Source: an uncultured Geobacteraceae bacterium
Lineage (GTDB): Bacteria > Desulfobacterota > Desulfuromonadia > Geobacterales > Pseudopelobacteraceae
Direction: 5' to 3'
DNA: 64,000 nt
Assembly (NCBI GenBank): GCA_903939115.1
Contig: CAJAFV010000071.1
Span: forward strand, 1-64,000
The position numbers were made by a program, and so were the translations under genes. The notes under the pieces are model-generated. The model saw only the letters and a list, made by a program, of their open reading frames with translations, was not told the DNA's origin and did no database searches. Positions 1-8,061 of this stretch are shown in pieces (position 1 is the stretch's first letter; every line of letters starts with the position of its first letter).

Positions 1-116
1 AAAGTCCCCTCTCCATGAGGGAGGGGGCTAGGGTGAGGGGGAAATGTTTGATTATACTCCACTTTTTTGCCCCCTCATCCGGCCTTCGGCCACCTTCTCC
101 CTCAGGGAGAAGGGAT
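1..116. repeat. Intergenic palindromic (REP-like) repeat
   Basis: Two GC-rich arms mirror each other. The left half carries CTCCATGAGGGAGGGGGCTA followed by GGGTGAGGGGG. The right half carries CCCCTCATCCGGCCTTCGGC and ends in CTTCTCCCTCAGGGAGAAGG. Each half also has its own small hairpin (GGCCTTCGGCC; CTCCCTCAGGGAG). No reading frame crosses it. It looks like the dispersed repeat class common between genes in environmental proteobacteria; a function as terminator or REP element is inferred only. Confidence 0.6.
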
Positions 117-148
117 TAGCGGCGAATCAGAACTAATCAGGTATTTGC

Positions 149-175
149 TTGACCCTAAATAGGTAATATGGTACC
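149..175 (+). promoter_or_regulatory. Promoter-like motif, copy 1 (TTGACC-N7-GGTAATATGGTACC)
   Basis: TTGACC at 149-154 is followed after 7 bases by the 14-bp palindrome GGTA-N6-TACC at 162-175. The same arrangement precedes the ACT/AOR operon (33198), the Liv importer (46976, minus strand), the MoxR operon (49244, weaker) and the thiolase operon (51403). Here it lies immediately before the remnant of a sigma-54 activator and about 290 bases before the deacetylase gene, so it may have been brought here by a deletion. Confidence 0.5.
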
Positions 176-189
176 GGTATGCTTGTTTT

Positions 190-462
190 GGCCTCCAGGG
201 CACCAGACAGATGTGCGGGTTGTTGCGGCCACCCACAAGGAGCTCACAATCCTTGTGGAAGAAGGGAATTCCGCGCGGATCTCTATTGCCGCCTCGATGT
301 GGCCGCTATTTACCTGCCATCGTAATGTTAACGTAAAGACGATATTCTTCTGCTGGTCTGCCGGTTTCTCTAAAAGATGCGTAATGAAACTGGCAAATGT
401 ATGGCTAATGTACCCAAAGAGACAATGAATCTGATCCTCTGACATTCATGGCGGGAATTATC
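190..462 (+). pseudogene. Decayed sigma-54 activator (AAA+ domain remnant)
   Basis: Conceptual translation shows scattered pieces of the second half of an NtrC/XylR-type AAA+ domain in the right order: GHQTDVRVVAATHKEL and LVEEG in one frame (about 205-270), then after a 1-base shift FRADLYCRLDV (about 269-303), then RKDDILLLVCRFL (about 346-384), and NETGKCMANVPKETM (about 380-430) ending near a WREL that resembles the family's WPGNVREL. At least one frameshift and three in-frame stops interrupt it. The upstream Walker A and GAFTGA parts are absent. The FRADL spelling resembles XylR/DmpR-type activators more than NtrC. It cannot give a working protein. Confidence 0.7.
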
Positions 463-463
463 A

Positions 464-1351
464 GTGCGAGTTTTCTACGACAATAGACAGTCTGTCGACG
501 GCATGTTTTCTTTCAGTCCCTCTGCCAGAAAGCCGGCTCTGGTACTGGAGAGTTGGAAGGGCCTCGGCATTCTCTTTGCGGAACAGTCATTTAAGCCGAT
601 TGAAGTGGACGACTTTGTCCTGGCGCACGACAGGGAGTATGTCGAGGGGGTGCTCTCATGCCGCCTGGAGAACGGTTATGACAACCGGAACCGCGAATTT
701 GCTTTGGCGTTGCCATGGATTGCAGGAAGCATGGTTGCGGCTGCAACGCATTCATTCAGTACCAGAGAGCTCAGTTTCAGTCCAACCTCAGGAGCGCATC
801 ATGCCTGCTATGCAAGCGGAGGGGATTTCTGTACCTTCAATTTTCTTGTTATTTCGGCAATAAAGGTGCGCCAGACCGGTGCGCGACTGGTCGGAATTAT
901 CGATCTGGACTATCATTACGGGAACGGGACTGACGATATTCTAGAGCGTCTTGGCCTTACCTATATTCGACATTACAGTTCGGGAGGGGATCCGGATGCG
1001 AGGAGCCCGAACAATGCTGAACGTTGGCTCAAGCGACTGCCTGGCATTATACGGGAATTTGCGGATGTTGATCTGATCATCTATAACGCTGGCGTAGATT
1101 CTCATGTTAATGATCCTCTCGGTGGCAATCTGACAACAGAACAGATGGCCAGGCGGGACAGAATTGTTTTCGAGACAGCCTGTGAAATGGACATCCCGGT
1201 CTGCACCAGTCTGGCTGGCGGCTACCAAATTTCTCCGGACGGGAGCCTTAACCAGGTACTCAGTCTCCACAATACAACGTTTATCTCTGCTTGGGAGATT
1301 TTTGAATCACCGGAGAAGAAGATGAATTATGAGAAATGGAATCTCTGGTGA
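464..1351 (+). CDS. Histone-deacetylase-superfamily amidohydrolase
   Basis: A 295-residue protein of the class I/II HDAC (arginase-deacetylase) fold, which in bacteria removes acetyl groups from lysine or polyamines using one Zn ion. The paired histidines (GAHHA, about residues 112-113), the metal ligands D149 and H151 in DLDYHYGNG, the third ligand D212 in AGVDSH and the catalytic tyrosine (about 254, GGY) are all present, so it should be active. Length is typical of small bacterial members. The start is a GTG at 464, because a stop lies 8 codons upstream in the same frame and no ATG is available. It directly abuts the activator remnant and has no operon partner. Substrate unknown. Confidence 0.85.
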   Translation: MRVFYDNRQSVDGMFSFSPSARKPALVLESWKGLGILFAEQSFKPIEVDDFVLAHDREYVEGVLSCRLENGYDNRNREFALALPWIAGSMVAAATHSFSTRELSFSPTSGAHHACYASGGDFCTFNFLVISAIKVRQTGARLVGIIDLDYHYGNGTDDILERLGLTYIRHYSSGGDPDARSPNNAERWLKRLPGIIREFADVDLIIYNAGVDSHVNDPLGGNLTTEQMARRDRIVFETACEMDIPVCTSLAGGYQISPDGSLNQVLSLHNTTFISAWEIFESPEKKMNYEKWNLW

Positions 1352-1355
1352 TCTG

Positions 1356-1469
1356 ATACCACGTCGCAATCAAACGATTACGTTGCGATAGCTCCTCAAC
1401 GTACTGGTCGTACACCTCGGTTGCTATTCTCCTTGCCGGCTCGTACTCATTTTGATTGCAACTTGGTAT
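1356..1469. repeat. Inverted-repeat intergenic element, copy 1
   Basis: The ends are imperfect inverted repeats: ATACCACGTCGCAATCAAA on the left and TTTGATTGCAACTTGGTAT on the right. The interior carries GATAGCTCCTCAACGTAC and a CTCGGTTGCTATTCTCCTTG segment. A close copy lies at 52712-52838 and more distant relatives at 35162-35279 and 54755-54808. It encodes nothing and resembles a small non-autonomous hairpin element. Confidence 0.7.
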
Positions 1470-1603
1470 GAGAGGGTGACTGTTAAACTGCCAGCCTATT
1501 TAAGTTCAGTTCGCCGTTTTAGCTCAATTCAGCTGGCTATAAATGATTTTCTTGTAAAAGAATGTATGGTAATGTTCCGCTCTATTTACAAGGGACTTTC
1601 ATA

Positions 1604-2929
1604 ATGGATACGTTTGACATAGACAACAACCTGGCAGCAGAGCCCCAACTGCGTCGCCAAGCAAAAGAGCGGATGTCTGTAAACGAGGCGGAATTCCATT
1701 CTCCGCGCACTGAGGAAGCAACGAAGCGGCTCGTACATGAATTGGAAGTTCATAAAATCGAACTGGAGATGCAGAACGAAGAGTTGGGCAGATCCCATGA
1801 TTTGCTGGAACTGAAAATCAGTGAGCGAACGAGGGAGTTGACCAGAGCTAATCTGCAGCTTACGCAGGAAATAGACGAACGAAAAAAAGCTGAGAAGTCA
1901 CTGCTGGTTGCGTTTGCGGAAATCAAACGCTTGAATGACCGCCTCCAGATTGAGAATATCTACCTTCAGCAGGATGTTGCCCGGGAGTACAATTTCGGCG
2001 AAATTATCGGTCAAAGCAGTGCCCTCGCAGCCGTATTCTTACAGATCGAGCAGGTCGCGCCAATGAATGCGACCGTTCTCCTTCTTGGCGAAACAGGCAC
2101 CGGCAAGGGGGCGGTGGCACGCGCTATCCACAGCAGCAGCGTGCGCAAGAGCCGGCCGATGATTACGGTCAATTGTGCGGCACTGCCGACGAACCTTATC
2201 GAAAGCGAGCTCTTCGGTCGTGAAAAAGGAGCTTTCACCGGGGCTCATGAGCGACAGATCGGGCGCTTTGAACTGGCCGACGGCGGCACCATATTCCTTG
2301 ACGAAATCGGCGAGTTGCCGCTGGAGCTGCAATCCAAGCTGCATCGGTTCATTCAGGATGGCGAACTTGAGCGGCTCGGCAGTCCCCGTACCATAAAAAT
2401 AGATGTGCGCATCATCGCGGCCACCAACAGGGACCTAAAGGAAGAGATCCGCACCGGCAGGTTCCGGGAAGACCTCTATTACCGCCTCAACGTTTTCCCT
2501 ATCACGATGCCGCCACTCAGACAGCGCAAGGAAGACATCCCGCTGCTCGTCGATCATTTTGTGGCCAAGTTCAATAAGAAAATCGGCAAGAAAATCGATT
2601 CAATCTCAAAGGATACCGTGAACTCGCTTCAGGGATATCACTGGCCCGGCAACGTACGGGAGTTGGAAAGCGTCATCGAACGGGCGATAATCACCAGTCA
2701 GGGATCAGCGCTGCAGGTGTTGGACCGGTTCGATACGGCAGGGAGAGCAGAGGATCTGGCTGGGCATGACGTTAAGGCACTCGCCCTGATGGAGCACGAC
2801 CATATACTCCAGGCACTCCGCAAAACCGGTTGGCGCATCAGTGGCTGTAACGGGGCAGCGCTGCTCCTTGGACTCAACCCCAGTACTCTTCGCGCCCGGA
2901 TAAAGAGATTAGGTATCGCCCGTCCATAG
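1604..2929 (+). CDS. Sigma-54-dependent transcriptional activator (AAA+, Fis HTH)
   Basis: Enhancer-binding protein of about 441 residues. The first ~125 residues form a coiled coil rich in Glu/Arg with no receiver domain. The AAA+ domain has Walker A GETGTGKG (about residue 161), the sigma-54 contact loop GAFTGA (about 209), Walker B TIFLDEIGE and the arginine-finger region FREDLYYRLNV. A Fis-type helix-turn-helix closes the protein (GAALLLGLNPSTLRARIKRL). An in-frame ATG at 1562 lacks a ribosome site, while ATG 1604 follows AAGGGA at good spacing, so 1604 was chosen. It lies just upstream of a palindrome and a consensus sigma-54 promoter in front of the next gene, which makes that kinase its likely target. 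The input signal probably comes through the coiled coil. Confidence 0.88.
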   Translation: MDTFDIDNNLAAEPQLRRQAKERMSVNEAEFHSPRTEEATKRLVHELEVHKIELEMQNEELGRSHDLLELKISERTRELTRANLQLTQEIDERKKAEKSLLVAFAEIKRLNDRLQIENIYLQQDVAREYNFGEIIGQSSALAAVFLQIEQVAPMNATVLLLGETGTGKGAVARAIHSSSVRKSRPMITVNCAALPTNLIESELFGREKGAFTGAHERQIGRFELADGGTIFLDEIGELPLELQSKLHRFIQDGELERLGSPRTIKIDVRIIAATNRDLKEEIRTGRFREDLYYRLNVFPITMPPLRQRKEDIPLLVDHFVAKFNKKIGKKIDSISKDTVNSLQGYHWPGNVRELESVIERAIITSQGSALQVLDRFDTAGRAEDLAGHDVKALALMEHDHILQALRKTGWRISGCNGAALLLGLNPSTLRARIKRLGIARP

Positions 2930-2968
2930 CTGAAATCAGATAAACCACAAGCTTGCACCGAACAGTAT

Positions 2969-3006
2969 ATTTGCCATATATGGCGAATATACCAAATATG
3001 GCAAAT
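2969..3006. promoter_or_regulatory. Palindromic upstream activator site
   Basis: ATTTGCCATATATGG at 2969-2983 and CCAAATATGGCAAAT at 2992-3006 are inverted repeats with 14 of 15 positions matching and an 8-base spacer. Each arm contains its own CCA-N4-TGG core, with the cores 18 bp apart. It sits about 115 bp upstream of the -24 element, a normal distance for an enhancer. Assignment to the activator encoded at 1604-2929 is inferred. Confidence 0.7.
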
Positions 3007-3061
3007 GCGCGTGACGTTTTTCCACACCTCCTGCACGATCTCATTTCAGTTTCAATCGTAC

Positions 3062-3074
3062 AATCAAACCCTTA
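3062..3074 (+). promoter_or_regulatory. IHF-type site
   Basis: AATCAAACCCTTA matches the consensus WATCAANNNNTTR at every fixed position. It lies between the palindromic upstream site and the -24/-12 promoter, where IHF usually bends DNA to bring the activator to sigma-54 polymerase. The motif is short and could occur by chance; position supports it. Confidence 0.55.
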
Positions 3075-3100
3075 CAGCATCAAAAATCTCTGATAACCTC

Positions 3101-3115
3101 TGGCACGGTAGTTGC
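3101..3115 (+). promoter_or_regulatory. Sigma-54 (-24/-12) promoter
   Basis: TGGCAC at 3101-3106, five bases, then TTGC at 3112-3115: a perfect match to TGGCAC-N5-TTGC. Transcription would start near 3127 and read into the hybrid kinase at 3159. Together with the upstream site and IHF-type site it forms a complete sigma-54 control region. Confidence 0.82.
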
Positions 3116-3158
3116 GGGCCTCCTTCCGGATAAGTTACGTATCCGGAGTAAATCTGCC

Positions 3159-6100
3159 ATGAAAATCAATCATAAAATTACTGTTGTACTTGTCAGCGCC
3201 GTTCTGCTGGCTGCTCTGGAGGTTGGGGTATTGTTCTGGAGTTTCAGCCAGATCGAAAAAACTGCCGAAGCGCACAGCCATGCCTTCATGGTAGTAAATA
3301 AAGGGGACGATTTTCTGTCTACCTTAAAAGATGCCGAGACAGGACAGCGAGGCTATCTGCTGACAGGTGACGACTCTTTTCTGGAACCGTATCAGTCGGC
3401 GCGAGATAGAGTCAGCGCTATGCTGAAAGCATTGCGCCAGATTACCGCAATCACGGCTGCTCAGAAACACCTTGATGCGATAGTCCCATTGATGGATGCT
3501 AAAATGGCGGAAATGTCGCAGCTGATTACGCTCCGCCGCAACCAAAACATGAACGCCACAACGGCAGCTGTAAGGGTTGGTCATGGTAAGCGTCTAATGG
3601 ACGGGATTCGTGTCGAGATGCAGAGCTTCATGCAGATCGAGGAGGGTGCGCTACGGCAGCACGAAGCAGAGTATAAATCGAAGATGCACCTTATGTTCAG
3701 CATCATAGTTATCTCCAGTCTGTTGACAATGCTTCTGGCTCTTTCGTTTGCCTATTTGCTCTACCGGGCATCAGAGCAGCGTCTAAAAAATGCGGTTTTC
3801 CTCGAAACGGAGCACCTGCTTAAGCTCCAGGAGGAGGCAAACACAGAGCTTCAGAGGATTAACGTTGCTTTGCAGGAAAAAGAGGAAACAACACAAAGGC
3901 TTTTCAGCAAACTTGAAATCTATCAGATTGAGGTGGAAGAGCAGAATACAGAACTGCGCCGGGCCCAGACAGAGCTTGAGACCCAACAGGTTGAGCTGGA
4001 GCTGCAAAACGATGAAATGCGTATAACGCGCGAAGAACTTGAGGCCCAACAGGTTGAGCTGGAGTTGCAAAACGATGAAATGCGCATGACACGCGAAGAG
4101 CTGGAGGTGTCGCGAGATAAGTATGCTGAACTCTACGACTTGGCGCCAGTCGGATACTTCACCTTCAATCAACTCGGAGTTATACGGGAAGTAAACCGTA
4201 GCGGTGCCCAACTGCTGGAAGTAGAACAGCAGCTGCTTACAGACAGACCCTTTGCCCCTTTTATTGCGGATCCAGAGGAGAGAGCGCTTTTTTCTCATCA
4301 CCTCGAAGCGGTTTTTTCAAAAGAGGGGATGCAGAAATGTGAAATCAGATTCACCGGAAAAGAGGGCGCTGAGATCCATGGCCAATTTCAGAGCATCGTG
4401 GTCGATTCAGCAAAAAATAACGGGAGATTCATTATCTCCTCTGTTGTTGATGGCACAACCGGCAAACAGCTGGAAAAGGAAATCCAGGATGCACGGGAAT
4501 ATGCCGAAAACATCGTTGAAACTGTACGCGAGCCACTTCTCGTACTGAGTTCCGACCTGAAAATCCTGACCGCTAACCACAGTTTTTACGAAACCTTCAA
4601 CGTTACCGCAGAGGATACAATCGGCTATTTTATCTACGATCTTGGTAACCGGCAGTGGGACATTCCCAAGCTTCGGACACTCGTGGAGGAAATTCTCCCC
4701 GAAAATAATGTGATGAATAATTATGAAGTCGAGCATGATTTTCCCGGTATCGGTCGCAGGACCATTCTGTTGAACGCCCGCCAGATTTTCAGGGAAAATA
4801 TCAGCTCACACATTATCCTGCTGGCCATGGAGGACATTACTGAACGTAAGAAATTGGAACATGAACTGCAAAAATCACATACCAAGCTTGGCGTCATCGT
4901 AGATGAACGGACTAAAGAATTGATATGGGCGAATGAGCAGAAGCTGGAGCTTTCCGACAGCAACCGGCTACTGGTAGAGGTATCGAGAAGCAAGTCCGAC
5001 TTCCTTGCCAACATGAGCCATGAGCTGCGCACCCCGCTCAATTCCGTAATAGGATTTTCCGAGGTGCTGTTGGACGAGCTGTTCGGCCCGATCAATGAAC
5101 AGCAGAAGGAATATACAGAGAACATACTTTACAGCGGAAAGCACTTACTCTCTCTGATCAATGACATCCTTGATCTCGCCAAGGTGGAGTCGGGCAAGAT
5201 GGAGCTTGAGCTGGATACTTTTTCGCTGCGGGAGACACTGGGCGCTTCACTGATGATGTTTAAGGAAAAGGCTCAGAAAGCTCAGGTCGAGCTCAATTTG
5301 GAACTCGCCACGGAGGCAGATGTAGAGATTACAGCGGATCAGAGAAAGCTGAAACAGATCGTTTTCAACCTGCTTTCCAATGCGATCAAATTCACCCAGG
5401 CGGGGGGGAATGTGAATGTACGGGCCAGGCTGATGAGGGATGAGGGAGGAGAGTTGTGTAATTCAGATGTTACGCAACCCTCATCGCTCAACTCTCAACA
5501 CAACAGAAATTTCATCGAAATATCTGTTGAGGATACCGGCATCGGGATCAAGACGGAAGATATGCCGAAGCTGTTCAAGGCATTCACTCAACTGGAATCG
5601 GCCTATACCAAAAAACATGAAGGAACAGGGATCGGCCTGGTGCTGAGCAGGCAGCTGGTGGAATTACACGGCGGCAGGATCTGGCTGGAAAGCGAGCTCG
5701 GCGTGGGGAGCAGGTTCACCTTTACCATTCCGCTGCGACAGGAGGGTGCTGAGGACTCCGCCTGCAGCGGAGACGAGAACGTTATGCGACTAAACCCGGA
5801 ATATGACAAACGACCAGAGGAGGTAATCACAATGCCACGCAAGATACTGATAGTTGAAGACAACGCAAACAACCGCAGCTTGTTCAGGGATATATTGACA
5901 TTTCATGGCTATGAGGTTTCGGAAGCCATTGACGGCCAGGATGGCGTGGATCAGGCCAGAAAGCTGATGCCAGACCTGATCCTGATGGATATCCAGATGC
6001 CGGGAATGGACGGCCTGACCGCCGGCAGCATCCTGAAGAGTGATCCTGCAACCGCAACTCTGAAGATTATCGCCCTGACCTCCTTTGCCATGCAAGGCGA

Positions 6101-6212
6101 CCGGGAAAAGTTCCTGGAGGCCGGATTCGACGGATACCTCTCCAAGCCGATCAACACCCGAGAGCTGCCCGACCTGATACTGCATTGGCTGGATGAAGAT
6201 GGGCCATCATAA
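3159..6212 (+). CDS. Hybrid sensor histidine kinase (CHASE3-PAS-PAS-HisKA-HATPase-REC)
   Basis: 1017-residue membrane kinase. It has an N-terminal membrane helix, a periplasmic CHASE3-like region (residues ~35-175, with DAETGQRGYLLTGDD), a second helix (~180-202), and a coiled coil with a nearly exact 21-residue tandem repeat around VELELQNDEMR (~270-315). Two PAS domains follow (~325-425 and ~447-565), then HisKA with H621 in SHELRTPLN, a HATPase domain, and a C-terminal receiver with phosphoacceptor D944. It should autophosphorylate and relay to its own receiver. The receiver begins at an in-frame ATG (5832) preceded by GAGGAGG, so it might also be made separately. The kinase core is almost the same as in the next gene. 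A sigma-54 promoter lies directly upstream. Confidence 0.88.
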   Translation: MKINHKITVVLVSAVLLAALEVGVLFWSFSQIEKTAEAHSHAFMVVNKGDDFLSTLKDAETGQRGYLLTGDDSFLEPYQSARDRVSAMLKALRQITAITAAQKHLDAIVPLMDAKMAEMSQLITLRRNQNMNATTAAVRVGHGKRLMDGIRVEMQSFMQIEEGALRQHEAEYKSKMHLMFSIIVISSLLTMLLALSFAYLLYRASEQRLKNAVFLETEHLLKLQEEANTELQRINVALQEKEETTQRLFSKLEIYQIEVEEQNTELRRAQTELETQQVELELQNDEMRITREELEAQQVELELQNDEMRMTREELEVSRDKYAELYDLAPVGYFTFNQLGVIREVNRSGAQLLEVEQQLLTDRPFAPFIADPEERALFSHHLEAVFSKEGMQKCEIRFTGKEGAEIHGQFQSIVVDSAKNNGRFIISSVVDGTTGKQLEKEIQDAREYAENIVETVREPLLVLSSDLKILTANHSFYETFNVTAEDTIGYFIYDLGNRQWDIPKLRTLVEEILPENNVMNNYEVEHDFPGIGRRTILLNARQIFRENISSHIILLAMEDITERKKLEHELQKSHTKLGVIVDERTKELIWANEQKLELSDSNRLLVEVSRSKSDFLANMSHELRTPLNSVIGFSEVLLDELFGPINEQQKEYTENILYSGKHLLSLINDILDLAKVESGKMELELDTFSLRETLGASLMMFKEKAQKAQVELNLELATEADVEITADQRKLKQIVFNLLSNAIKFTQAGGNVNVRARLMRDEGGELCNSDVTQPSSLNSQHNRNFIEISVEDTGIGIKTEDMPKLFKAFTQLESAYTKKHEGTGIGLVLSRQLVELHGGRIWLESELGVGSRFTFTIPLRQEGAEDSACSGDENVMRLNPEYDKRPEEVITMPRKILIVEDNANNRSLFRDILTFHGYEVSEAIDGQDGVDQARKLMPDLILMDIQMPGMDGLTAGSILKSDPATATLKIIALTSFAMQGDREKFLEAGFDGYLSKPINTRELPDLILHWLDEDGPS

Positions 6213-6284
6213 CGGGTATAGAGTGTAAACGCCTGGATCAGGCGCTGAATGAAAAGAACTCTCTCTGATCAACAGGAACCTATA

Positions 6285-8036
6285 ATGAGCCACAGTATGA
6301 CCAACATTCTCTGTGAAGATAACATACAGATAAATTCCGATTCGATTGCAGAGACTGACATGATCACAAAGAACGACATTACAGTAACCGAAAAAGACAA
6401 AAGTGAACAACCGGATCATGAGGAACTGTTTCATATCATCGCTTCATCTGCCCAGGATGCGATTCTTATGCTCAACGAAGTTGGTAATATTACATTTTGG
6501 AATGAAGCGGCTGAAAGGATATTCGGCTACACCCGTGAAGAGATTATCGGACAAAATATGCACGCGATATTGCCACCCATGCCCTACAGGGAAGCATACA
6601 TACGGGCCTTCCAACATTTTCAACAGACCGGTCACGGAGCAGCAATAGGCAAAACCTTAGAGCTTTCCGCACTGCGTAAGGATGGGAGCGAGTTTCCCCT
6701 GGAACTATCGCTATCTGCGGTGAGAGTGAATAACACCTGGCATTCGATCGGTATCGTGCGTGACATAACCACGCACAAGGATGTCTTAAAAACACTGCAA
6801 AACGCCTTGGAGTTTAAGCAGGTGTTAATGGATGCGATTCCCTCGCCTATCTTCTTCAAAGATCAAGAGTGTAACTATACCGGGGGCAACAAGGCCTTTG
6901 AGCAGTACATAGGGATTTCGAAGGAGCAATTCATTGGCAAGAGCGTGTTTGACATCTTTCCGCCGCAGTTGGCAGAAAAATATTATATGTTCGATAGAGA
7001 AATGTTTAACAATCCGGGCATCTCTTCTTACGAAACGTCTGTCTCTTACGCCGATGGAACTCTCCATGATGTGATTTTTCAGAAGTCAACGTTTCTTGAT
7101 CTTGAGGGCAATCTGGCAGGACTGATTGGTATTCTTGTTGACATAACCGAGAAGAACGCGCTGGAGAAACAGCTCAAAAAAAATATTGATGAGCTTATTG
7201 CTGCCAATCTGGACGCTTTAGTGGCTAACCGGTGTAAGTCCGACTTCCTTGCCAACATGAGCCACGAGCTGCACACTCCGCTCAATTCCGTAATCGGTTT
7301 TTCCGAGGTGCTGCTGGACGAGCTGTTCGGCCCGCTCAATGAACAGCAGAAGGAATATACAGAGAACATACTTTACGGCGGAAAGCACTTACTCTCTCTG
7401 ATCAACGACATCATTGATCTCGCTAAGGTGGAGTCGGGCAAGATGGAGCTTGAGCTGGATACTTTTTCGCTGCAGGAGACACTAAATACTTCTCTGTTGA
7501 TGTTTAAGGAAAAAGCCCAGAAAGCTCAGGTTGAGCTCAATTTGGAAATCGCCACGCAGGCAGATGTAGAGATCACAGCCGATCAGAGGAAGCTGAAACA
7601 GATCATTTTCCACCTGCTTTCCAATGCGATCAAATTCACCCAGGCGGGGGGGAGTGTGAATGTACAGACCAGCATGATGAAGGATGACGGAGGAGAGTTG
7701 AGTAATTCAGGTGTTACGCAACCCTCATCGCTCAACTCTCAACACAACAGAAATTTCATCGAAATATCTGTTGAAGATACCGGCATCGGAATCAAGACGG
7801 AAGATGTATCGAAGCTGTTCAAGGCATTCACCCAACTGGAATCGCCATATACCAAGAAATATAAGGGAACGGGCACCGGCCTGGTGCTGAGCAGGGAGCT
7901 GGTGGAATTACACGGCGGCAGGATCTGTGTGAAAAGTGAGTTCGGTACGGGGAGCAGGTTCAGCTTTACTATTCCACTGCGACAAGAGGTACTACGGACT
8001 CCGCCAGTCGCAGAGATGACACTATTATGCGATTAA
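6285..8036 (+). CDS. PAS-PAS sensor histidine kinase
   Basis: Soluble kinase of about 583 residues: two PAS domains (~35-160 and ~170-300), HisKA with H327, and HATPase with DTGIGI and GTGTGL boxes. No membrane helix and no receiver. The H-box reads SHELHTPLN, with His replacing the usual Arg two residues after the phosphoacceptor-Glu-Leu. ATG 6285 follows AGGAAC at good spacing; an in-frame ATG at 6249 has a poor ribosome site. From about 7236 to 7980 the DNA is roughly 90% identical, by eye, to the core of the preceding kinase, including an unusual Ser/Asn-rich insert before the G1 box. It may hand phosphate to the receiver of either neighbour. Confidence 0.85.
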   Translation: MSHSMTNILCEDNIQINSDSIAETDMITKNDITVTEKDKSEQPDHEELFHIIASSAQDAILMLNEVGNITFWNEAAERIFGYTREEIIGQNMHAILPPMPYREAYIRAFQHFQQTGHGAAIGKTLELSALRKDGSEFPLELSLSAVRVNNTWHSIGIVRDITTHKDVLKTLQNALEFKQVLMDAIPSPIFFKDQECNYTGGNKAFEQYIGISKEQFIGKSVFDIFPPQLAEKYYMFDREMFNNPGISSYETSVSYADGTLHDVIFQKSTFLDLEGNLAGLIGILVDITEKNALEKQLKKNIDELIAANLDALVANRCKSDFLANMSHELHTPLNSVIGFSEVLLDELFGPLNEQQKEYTENILYGGKHLLSLINDIIDLAKVESGKMELELDTFSLQETLNTSLLMFKEKAQKAQVELNLEIATQADVEITADQRKLKQIIFHLLSNAIKFTQAGGSVNVQTSMMKDDGGELSNSGVTQPSSLNSQHNRNFIEISVEDTGIGIKTEDVSKLFKAFTQLESPYTKKYKGTGTGLVLSRELVELHGGRICVKSEFGTGSRFSFTIPLRQEVLRTPPVAEMTLLCD

Positions 8037-8061
8037 ACGTGAATATGGCAAATGAAATGTC

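Noticed and set aside
155-445. Open frames on both strands (96 and 86 codons)
   Set aside because: The plus frame is only part of a frameshifted AAA+ remnant and the minus frame is its shadow; neither has a ribosome site.
3960-4105. CRISPR-like or satellite repeat
   Set aside because: It is a 63-bp in-frame coding repeat in the coiled coil of the hybrid kinase, present twice only.
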